Below, in pieces: positions 58,047 to 64,000 of a stretch of 64,000 nucleotides of DNA (its first letter is position 1; each line of letters opens with the position of its first letter). The stretch comes from JAWLHU01 sp041690255 (GTDB lineage: Bacteria; Bacillota; Sulfobacillia; Symbiobacteriales; Symbiobacteriaceae): assembly GCA_041690255.1 (NCBI GenBank), contig JAWLHU010000014.1:143676-207675 (forward strand). The letters are read 5' to 3'. The notes below the pieces were generated by a model that worked only from the letters and a program-made list of their open reading frames with translations, did no database searches and was not told where the DNA came from. The position numbers and the translations under genes are program-made.

Positions 58047-59411
58047 ATGGTCTTTTACTTCGTCCAGCGCGGCGAGACCCTGTTTGCCATCGCCAAGCGA
58101 TACCAGACCACCGTACACGCGATCGTGGCAGCAAACCGACTGGACGACCCCAACGGCATCTGCCCCGGTCAAGCGCTGATCATCCCCCGACCAGGCGAAG
58201 TGCCCTCGCCACCGCCGGGTGGTATTGTCCACCTGGTGCGGGCGGGCGAGACTCTCTTCCAACTGGCCGACAAGTTTGGGACTTCTGTGCAGGAGATTCT
58301 CCGTGCGAACCAGATCGCACATCCGGAGTTCATCTTGGCCGGCCAGCAACTTGTGATCCCAGAGAAACCCGAGCCAGGCGATGATTGGCCCACGGTGGGT
58401 CGGACACCGGCTCGTAAGGGAACGACCGCAGTCACCTTGGAGGGCATTCCCGCGGAGGCATGGAGTCACACCCCGCGCAGGCATGTCGGGCTACGACCAT
58501 CCGCACCGGTCATTCGCTACGAGCGGGTCTTCGCAGGCCTGGGCGATGGTTGTTACTACGCCTTTGATCGGCATACTGGCAGCATGAAGTGGCGGGTTGC
58601 AGCGACTACCGGGGAGGTGGATCCCACTCTCATGGGAATAAGCCTTGCAGCGCCCGCACTCTTCGATGGCCTGGCCTATCTCTGCGGGCCCGATGGCACG
58701 GTCAAAGCGGTTGATGCTCACTCCGGGCGCAAGGTCTGGCAGGTATCCCTGGGTGGGCCGGTGACGGCGCCACCGGCTGTCGTCGATGGAATTCTCTACG
58801 TGGGGAGCTGGGACCGGCATCTCTACGCTCTGGAGGGGAAGACCGGGGCCATCGCCTGGCAGATCGATCTGAACGCCAGGATTCTTCACCCCCCGGCTGC
58901 GGGTGATGATCACCTCTATGCGGTGACCGATGAGGGCAGACTCTGGGCGGTGGACGCGATGATGGGCCAGCTACTCTGGCGGGCAGAGGCCGACCCATCT
59001 CACCCGCCTGTGTTTGCTGAGTTGCTCGTCATCGCTGGCGGCAGCGCCTTTGACCCCACCACCGGTGAACGGGTCTGGGAGGTGCCAGACGTAGGCCGGA
59101 GTCCGGTTGTCCGAGTCGACCAGGTCGTCTACCCGGACCAGACGGTGGACCTGTTCACCGGACAGCCCATCTTTCAAGAGTCGTCTTCCGATCGGTCTGT
59201 CCGGTCACATCTTCTCGCCGGCGATCTGCTGATCCTGGCAACAGAGACCCAGCAGGTGATCGGACGCAACCTTGTCGATCATTCAGACCGCTGGGTTCTG
59301 GAGCTGGAGGCAACAACTGCCGCTTCCCCGGCGATCGCGCCAGGGCAACTCCTTCTTACGCTAGACGATGGATCACTCACCGCCTATCGCATCGAACCGG
59401 AGGCCGATTAG
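58047..59411 (+). CDS. LysM-LysM beta-propeller (PQQ-like repeat) protein
   Basis: 454 residues; AGGAGG before the ATG. Two LysM domains (~3-47, VQRGETLFAIAKRYQTTVHAIVAANRL; ~61-106, VRAGETLFQLADKFGTSVQEILRANQI) bind peptidoglycan. Residues ~120-450 are PQQ-like blades with repeated (Y/L).A(F/L/V)(D/E)..TG...W..., forming a beta-propeller. No signal peptide, as in LysM proteins placed on spores or under the forespore membrane. It stands just before sleB-ypeB, so a role at the spore surface or cortex is plausible. Confidence 0.8.
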   Translation: MVFYFVQRGETLFAIAKRYQTTVHAIVAANRLDDPNGICPGQALIIPRPGEVPSPPPGGIVHLVRAGETLFQLADKFGTSVQEILRANQIAHPEFILAGQQLVIPEKPEPGDDWPTVGRTPARKGTTAVTLEGIPAEAWSHTPRRHVGLRPSAPVIRYERVFAGLGDGCYYAFDRHTGSMKWRVAATTGEVDPTLMGISLAAPALFDGLAYLCGPDGTVKAVDAHSGRKVWQVSLGGPVTAPPAVVDGILYVGSWDRHLYALEGKTGAIAWQIDLNARILHPPAAGDDHLYAVTDEGRLWAVDAMMGQLLWRAEADPSHPPVFAELLVIAGGSAFDPTTGERVWEVPDVGRSPVVRVDQVVYPDQTVDLFTGQPIFQESSSDRSVRSHLLAGDLLILATETQQVIGRNLVDHSDRWVLELEATTAASPAIAPGQLLLTLDDGSLTAYRIEPEAD

Positions 59412-59517
59412 AGTGAGTCCCCGGTCCTCGCTGGGCCGGGGATGCTGTATGGGATTGAATCACCCCACAAAGACTAGCTTCTAGCAACGGAATTGACTCC
59501 TTGGGAGGGATACTGGT

Positions 59518-59979
59518 ATGCGCTTCTGGATCACGTGGGGTACGGCTTTGCTGGTCGCTCTCGGAGTATTGGCCTGGCCATCCCTTACTTACGATGGTCA
59601 CACCACATACGCCAAGAGCAAGGCGGCCAAGGACAATCTCCATCTTCTTGCTCAGGTGACCTGTGGGGAGGCCCGCGGCGAGCCCTACGAAGGGAAGGTA
59701 GCCGTGGCCGCGGTCATGCTGAACCGGACCTTGGACAAGCGGTTCCCCGATTCCGTAGCCGGTGTGGTCTATCAGACCCACGCTTTCGAGTCGGTCTCCA
59801 ACGGTGAGATCTACCGAAACACGACTGATGAGTGTTATAAGGCGGCTCGGGCGGCTATAGCCGGTTGGGACCCGGTAAACGGGGCGGTCTATTTCTTCGC
59901 CCCTGCCAAGACCAGCAACAGTTTCATCTGGTCGCGACAGCAGGTGCGGACCATCGGGCGTCACATCTTCGCCAAGTAG
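59518..59979 (+). CDS. sleB: Spore cortex-lytic enzyme SleB (cell-wall hydrolase domain)
   Basis: 153 residues; TTGGGAGGGA before the ATG. N-terminal membrane/signal segment (~5-23), then the SleB catalytic domain: LAQVTCGEARGEPYEGKVAVAAVMLNR with Glu51 as probable catalytic residue, and AVYFFAPAKTSNSFIW. It cuts cortex peptidoglycan during germination. The peptidoglycan-binding domain at the N-terminus of Bacillus SleB is missing; the LysM protein upstream might stand in for it (guess). Twelve bases before ypeB. Confidence 0.9.
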   Translation: MRFWITWGTALLVALGVLAWPSLTYDGHTTYAKSKAAKDNLHLLAQVTCGEARGEPYEGKVAVAAVMLNRTLDKRFPDSVAGVVYQTHAFESVSNGEIYRNTTDECYKAARAAIAGWDPVNGAVYFFAPAKTSNSFIWSRQQVRTIGRHIFAK

Positions 59980-59991
59980 GAGGCTCATCCC

Positions 59992-61365
59992 ATGCGATCA
60001 CAGCGGGGGCAGGTCTGGCCGTACCTCTTGCTCACGGTTGCCTTCGTGGGCGCCCTGGGCTTTGGTGCCTACCAGACCCGCTTGAAGAACCAGTTTGCGC
60101 GCGATGCCGAAAACAAGTACATGTCGGCTTTCCACAAGCTGAAGTGGACGAGCGAGAACATTGAGGAGCGCATGGCCAAACTCATGGCTACCAACGACGT
60201 GCAGATGCAGGAGTCGATTCTCGCGGACCTTCGGGTCTTTAGCGCTCAGTCAGTCGAGCACATGTCAGTCTTGCCCTTCACTACGATGAACACGCCCAGG
60301 CTGACCAATTTCCTCAACACGTTGCGGCAGACAGCGGACGAGAAGCACTACAAGCTGAGCCAGGGCCTTGCCTTGGATGAGCAGGACTGGGCGCAGTTCA
60401 CCGAACTCCGCCAGCAGGCCGTCTACCTGGAGGACGAGCTCTCCAGCCTGCTTGGGTTAATCGGGAATAACATGATCCGCTGGCAGCCGACAGTTCGGGC
60501 CACGAACCCAGCCCAGAGTGGAAACGCTGCCACCCCCATCACGAAGTCGGTGCTGAACATGGAGCAGGGAATCCCCGTACCACCAGGCGAGGAGGGCGCC
60601 TTGGCGCCGGGGGGTGGACCGCTACCGCCCCCGAAGATGGACCTTGGGCCCCGGGTGGACGTGGCGACTGCTGTGCGCAACATCCAGAAGTTCGTGGACG
60701 TACCTCTGAAGGGTGAGCCGGTGAAGACGGGTGAGTACGACCCGGGCAACCAGGCTGGCGGTCTGGGGCTTTACTACTTCGATGGGCAGAAACAGAACGG
60801 CACGCCGTTGAACTTCGGCGTCTCGATGCACGGTGGACATATCATCTACATGATCGATGGTCGTCCGGTAAGGGAGCGACGGATTCAGCAGAACCAGTTG
60901 ATCGACCGGGCCAGGGGACTGCTCCGCAAGTGGGGATACGAGAGCGCGGAGTATGTATCGGCGGTGGAGAATGACAACACGCTGGTCATTGACTTCGCTC
61001 CCCGCCAGAACGGCATTTCGCTGCAGACAGAGCTAATCAAGGTTTCCCTGGCCATGGATGACGGGGAACTGGTCGGGTTTGACGCTCGCAACTACTGGAT
61101 CAACCACCATCCGCGCCGTTTTGAGCAGCCCAATCTGTCAGCGGCTCAAGCACAGCAGCAAGCCTCCCCGCGGTTGAAGATTACCGGGGAGCCGCAATTG
61201 GCGCTGGTGGCAGACCCACGGGGTCAGGAGCGACTGGCCTGGGAGGTCCAGGGACAGATCGATCAGCAGCGGTACCGTGTCTACATTGATGCGACCGATG
61301 GCCGTGAGATCAACGTGATCCGGGTGGCTGGGGACCCCGCCCCGCCTATGGGTGAGGGTCAGTAA
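59992..61365 (+). CDS. ypeB: Germination protein YpeB
   Basis: 457 residues; TAGGAGG before the ATG. One TM (~9-26, VWPYLLLTVAFVGALGFGAYQ), a long helical region with YMSAFHKLKWTSENIEERMAKLMATND typical of YpeB, and three PepSY-like modules toward the end (e.g. LRKWGYESAEYVSAVENDNTLVIDFAP, LVGFDARNYWINH). YpeB keeps SleB stable and inactive in the dormant spore. A Pro/Gly-rich insert sits near residues 190-220. sleB-ypeB pairing is as in Bacillus. Confidence 0.92.
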   Translation: MRSQRGQVWPYLLLTVAFVGALGFGAYQTRLKNQFARDAENKYMSAFHKLKWTSENIEERMAKLMATNDVQMQESILADLRVFSAQSVEHMSVLPFTTMNTPRLTNFLNTLRQTADEKHYKLSQGLALDEQDWAQFTELRQQAVYLEDELSSLLGLIGNNMIRWQPTVRATNPAQSGNAATPITKSVLNMEQGIPVPPGEEGALAPGGGPLPPPKMDLGPRVDVATAVRNIQKFVDVPLKGEPVKTGEYDPGNQAGGLGLYYFDGQKQNGTPLNFGVSMHGGHIIYMIDGRPVRERRIQQNQLIDRARGLLRKWGYESAEYVSAVENDNTLVIDFAPRQNGISLQTELIKVSLAMDDGELVGFDARNYWINHHPRRFEQPNLSAAQAQQQASPRLKITGEPQLALVADPRGQERLAWEVQGQIDQQRYRVYIDATDGREINVIRVAGDPAPPMGEGQ

Positions 61366-61368
61366 GAT

Positions 61369-61393
61369 GAGGGCGCCTGCTGTGGGCGCCCTC
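61369..61393. terminator. Terminator between ypeB and the PBP gene
   Basis: GAGGGCGCC (61369-61377) with GGCGCCCTC (61385-61393), lying between converging genes. Confidence 0.65.
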
Positions 61394-61405
61394 TCCCTGT
61401 CTGCG

Positions 61406-63523
61406 CTAACGGATTGTCCCGGGGAGTTGGTCCTCCAGCGCGGGAGAGGCGTCGGGAGGCTCAGGTGGTTCGGTCTCGAAGAGTGGCGGAAGGAGTCCCG
61501 TTGGCGCCCACGGTACCCCAGGCAACCGCGGTACGACTTGCTCCCAGTGAACCGTCTCATCAACCTCGGTCGGGGCGTTTCCCGAAAGGTACCACTCCGT
61601 GCCCGTAGGGCAGGAGGCGTTGGGGAGTTTGTGAGTGATCGTACAGATCTCGACCTTGACCACATCGGGTGGAGGGGTCCAGTCCTTCCAGGGAGACCCA
61701 GCGAGGGCCTTGGCCATAAACGAGCCCCAAATGGGAGAAACGTCTCGGCCACCCAGTAGGTTCGACTCGCGCGGCTCTGGGTATCCCGCCCAGACTCCGG
61801 CGATGAGTGTCGGGCTGTAGCCGACAAACCAGGCGTCCTGCGAGTTGTCGGTGGTCCCGCTCTTGCCGGCGACGGGACGCCACCCAACCATGTCGGCCAC
61901 GCCTCCAGCGGTCCCACCAGGGCGAACAACCTCTTTCAGCATCTCCGTGACAATGAAGGCCACCCCGGGCGAGAGGGCTCTGTTTTGCGTGGGTCGCTGT
62001 TCCACGTAAACGTTGCCATCCCGGTCTTCCACCTTCAGGACCGCCATTGGCTTGACTCGCATGCCACCGTTGGCGAGAGGCGCATAGGCAGCGACCATCT
62101 CAATTGGCGGAGTCTCCGCAGTGCCCAGACCCACGGTCAGGTCCTGGTGACCGCGGAATCGGTCCCGTTCTATGCCCATTGCTGTCGCCATATCAATGAC
62201 AGGAGCCGGTTTGAGCACGTCCATCCACGCGGCCGTCACCGTGTTCAACGACTTTCGCAGGGCCGTTCGCATGGTCTCTGGCTTGTTCGTGTACCTTTCA
62301 TCGAAGTTATGGGGCTCCCACGGTTCGTCTGGTCTGCTGCCGGGGTATTGGCGGATCTCATCTACCTGGGTATCCGTTACCTTGTAGCCATGCTGAAGGG
62401 CGGTCGCGTAGACGACTGGCTTAAACGTGGAGCCAGGTTGTTGTGGCTCAAGGGTCCAGCGCCCGCCGTTCTTCGACACGCGTCGTTCCACGAGCGCACG
62501 GATATACCCGTTGCTGGGGTCGATAGCCACAAGGGCCAATTCGGGGGAAGCACCTGGGTCTAGCTCGTAAGGGAACTGGGCGTTCTCGATGACTGTGTTG
62601 GCGGCCCCCTGGAGGTCCTGGTCAATGGTTGTGGTTATGCGGTACCCGCCCTGATCAATCAGTGCAGCGACGTCCGGAAACCGCCTATCCAGTTCATCCA
62701 TTACATACTCCTCGAAGTACCGAACATCTGGACCTGTCTTGTTCCGCTTTGGCGGCAACAAGGCGATGGTCTGGCTCTTTGCTTCCACCGCTTCCGCTGC
62801 CGTAATGTAGCCCTGTTCCGCCATCTTGTCCAAGACAATATCTCGACGCTTCAAGAGAGCCGACTGGGCTTCTGGACTATCCTGGGAGTAATACTCAGGC
62901 GCTTGCGGTAGAGCCGCCAGGACGGCCACTTCGCTTAAGGTCAGATTGATTGGCCCATCCGTCCCCTGATCAAGCCCGGATTTGCCGAAGTAGTTCTGAG
63001 CGGCCCGCTCCAATCCGTACGAACCCCTGCCCAGGTAGATGGTGTTCCAGTACATGCCGAGGATCTGTTCCTTGGAGTACTTGTACTCTATCTTCAGTGT
63101 CAGCAGCGCTTCCTTCAGCTTGCGGGTCCAGGTCCTCTGAAGCCCAAGGCGCTCTCCATTGAACCTGAGGTTGCGCGCTAACTGCTGGGTCAACGTGCTG
63201 CCGCCTTCGCGGATTTCGCCGGCCCGGATGTTTCTGACCATGGCGCGCGCTATGCCAATCGGGTCAATCCCGTTGTGTTTATAGAAGCGATCATCCTCGA
63301 CGGCCACTATGGCGTTCAGTAGAGTCTTCGGTATACGAGACATCGGCAGTTCGATACGGTTTTCGGTGAAGATCTGACTTATGAGTCTGCCCGATGAGTC
63401 AACGATCTCGGTCACCTCTGGATTGTCCGGTTCCGGCAGGGGTGTCAACAGCACAGCTGCCGTTATCACGCCCCCAATCAAAGCTGGCACGACGAGGAGC
63501 AGCACCCAGACCATCTTCCGCAC
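61406..63523 (-). CDS. Class A penicillin-binding protein (PBP1A type)
   Basis: 705 residues; GTG start with GGGAGGTGAC. TM anchor ~4-28. Glycosyltransferase domain with E76 in VEDDRFYKHNGID and GGSTLTQQLARN (108-119); transpeptidase with S365 in STFK, KSLN (424-427) and KSGTT (554-558). The C-terminus is a Pro/Glu/Asp-rich tail with one Cys pair (CTITHKLPNASC). It makes and crosslinks peptidoglycan; with a sporulation pair beside it, a spore-specific role is possible but not shown. Confidence 0.93.
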   Translation of the reverse strand: MRKMVWVLLLVVPALIGGVITAAVLLTPLPEPDNPEVTEIVDSSGRLISQIFTENRIELPMSRIPKTLLNAIVAVEDDRFYKHNGIDPIGIARAMVRNIRAGEIREGGSTLTQQLARNLRFNGERLGLQRTWTRKLKEALLTLKIEYKYSKEQILGMYWNTIYLGRGSYGLERAAQNYFGKSGLDQGTDGPINLTLSEVAVLAALPQAPEYYSQDSPEAQSALLKRRDIVLDKMAEQGYITAAEAVEAKSQTIALLPPKRNKTGPDVRYFEEYVMDELDRRFPDVAALIDQGGYRITTTIDQDLQGAANTVIENAQFPYELDPGASPELALVAIDPSNGYIRALVERRVSKNGGRWTLEPQQPGSTFKPVVYATALQHGYKVTDTQVDEIRQYPGSRPDEPWEPHNFDERYTNKPETMRTALRKSLNTVTAAWMDVLKPAPVIDMATAMGIERDRFRGHQDLTVGLGTAETPPIEMVAAYAPLANGGMRVKPMAVLKVEDRDGNVYVEQRPTQNRALSPGVAFIVTEMLKEVVRPGGTAGGVADMVGWRPVAGKSGTTDNSQDAWFVGYSPTLIAGVWAGYPEPRESNLLGGRDVSPIWGSFMAKALAGSPWKDWTPPPDVVKVEICTITHKLPNASCPTGTEWYLSGNAPTEVDETVHWEQVVPRLPGVPWAPTGLLPPLFETEPPEPPDASPALEDQLPGTIR

Positions 63524-63690
63524 AGCAAGTCACCTCCCGGGTAGAGTGCCCGAGCAGAGGAGAGCTTATGTAGTACTGGATGGAAGTGTGGGTTGCCCTG
63601 CTTCTGTGTTCTTGGTATCATACGTTCCTGCCACCGAGTTCCCGAGCCAGCGAACATGCAGATAGGGTGCCACTCACAGCATCTGGATGA

Positions 63691-63719
63691 TTGACGGCTC
63701 GGTAAACAAGTGCTATGAT
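63691..63719 (+). promoter_or_regulatory. rRNA operon promoter P1
   Basis: TTGACG (63691-63696), a 17-base spacer and TATGAT (63714-63719). Confidence 0.8.
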
Positions 63720-63802
63720 ATGCATCCCGACGGGCACATGGCCCGAACGGTGCGCCCGGCGAGACCGCTGAAAACGAACGATTTCGACCAAGAAATGGTC
63801 GC

Positions 63803-63830
63803 TTGACAGCGAGTAAGTCGGTATGATAAT
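63803..63830 (+). promoter_or_regulatory. rRNA operon promoter P2
   Basis: TTGACA (63803-63808), a 16-base spacer and GATAAT (63825-63830), about 110 bases after P1. The tandem arrangement is typical of rrn operons. Confidence 0.8.
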
Positions 63831-63839
63831 CTAGCAAAG

Positions 63840-64000
63840 CTGTCGGGAACGACGGTGACGCTCGAACCTTGAAAACTAGACAGTGCGAACCTCAGAACTG
63901 TCGGCGCTGACCTTCGTGGTTAGTCTGCCGAGGTAGTTATGAGGTGAGGAGAGAGTAAAGCCAAGCGTAAGCTCGTAATCATGAAGAGCCGAACAAATTT
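63840..64000 (+). ncRNA. rRNA operon leader, running off the window
   Basis: Starts soon after P2. CCTTGAAAACTAGACAGTGCGAAC (63869 on; first bases CCTTGAAAACTAGACA) matches the conserved CTTTGAAAACTAAAC-type leader motif of Bacillus rrn operons, followed by an AG-rich stretch and CAAATTT. The 16S gene should begin within a few tens of bases after 64000. No mature rRNA sequence lies in the window. Confidence 0.75.

Noticed and set aside
1..64000. CRISPR arrays, tRNA genes, insertion sequences and prophage genes
   Set aside because: Looked for on both strands by eye; no regular 25-40-base repeat array, cloverleaf with CCA-type end, transposase or phage structural gene was found.

Overview
The window is GC-rich bacterial chromosome from a spore-forming, Gram-positive-type organism. 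Spore formation is shown by the sleB-ypeB cortex-lysis pair. A Firmicute origin is supported by strong AGGAGG ribosome binding sites with many GTG/TTG starts, a yojF-bshB2 bacillithiol-type pair, a B. subtilis-type SpeA, YkvI and a fructose PTS with its own HPr and EI. The high GC, the tungsten aldehyde oxidoreductase and the overall gene style suggest the Symbiobacterium group. That last step is inference and was not checked by database search. No phage, transposon or CRISPR array was seen.

Layout. 1-791: end of a secreted lamin-tail-domain protein. 983-7637: a translation-centred block with a DEAD-box RNA helicase, an Uup/YfmR-type ABC-F ATPase with a YwbE-like protein, and, divergently, a MutS2 core fused to an RsgA GTPase. 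The fusion gene has a leader holding a promoter, a 12-codon leader peptide and two intrinsic terminators. 7657-9919: a decayed fabI, two DUF2087 genes sharing an AT-rich operator-like element, and sfsA. 10012-15832: acyltransferase, tautomerase, yojF-bshB2, zinc-ribbon MscL, a secreted repeat protein, a DinB-like protein and a hydrolase. 16029-18373: aldehyde oxidoreductase, a MoaD-like protein and an unknown small protein. 18619-22293: peptide-type ABC binding protein and permeases without ATPases. 22379-28408: sugar ABC transporter, GH15 enzyme and LacI regulator behind two perfect 16-bp operators. 29207-34903: complete fructose PTS operon. 35473-39093: heterodimeric ABC exporter. 39366-40652: PAS-GGDEF protein. 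40743-49156: five-gene RND efflux operon with its TetR operator. 49227-53207: large GGDEF-EAL protein. 53346-57677: kynureninase, YkvI, a small unknown and speA. 57794-61365: DnaA-box-like cluster, LysM/beta-propeller protein, sleB and ypeB. 61406-63523: class A PBP. 63691-64000: tandem promoters and leader of an rRNA operon whose 16S gene should start just past the window.

The most interesting object is the MutS2-RsgA fusion. It keeps the MutS2 ATPase core, lacks the usual coiled-coil/KOW/Smr C-terminus, and carries in its place a complete circularly permuted GTPase with its zinc motif. Its leader peptide resembles macrolide-stalling peptides (VMVV at codons 6-9, as IFVI in ErmCL), its coding region pairs with the RNA just downstream, and two terminators stand before the gene. 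The joint reading is a ribosome rescue or antibiotic tolerance factor switched on when ribosomes stall. This is inference from architecture and needs experiment.
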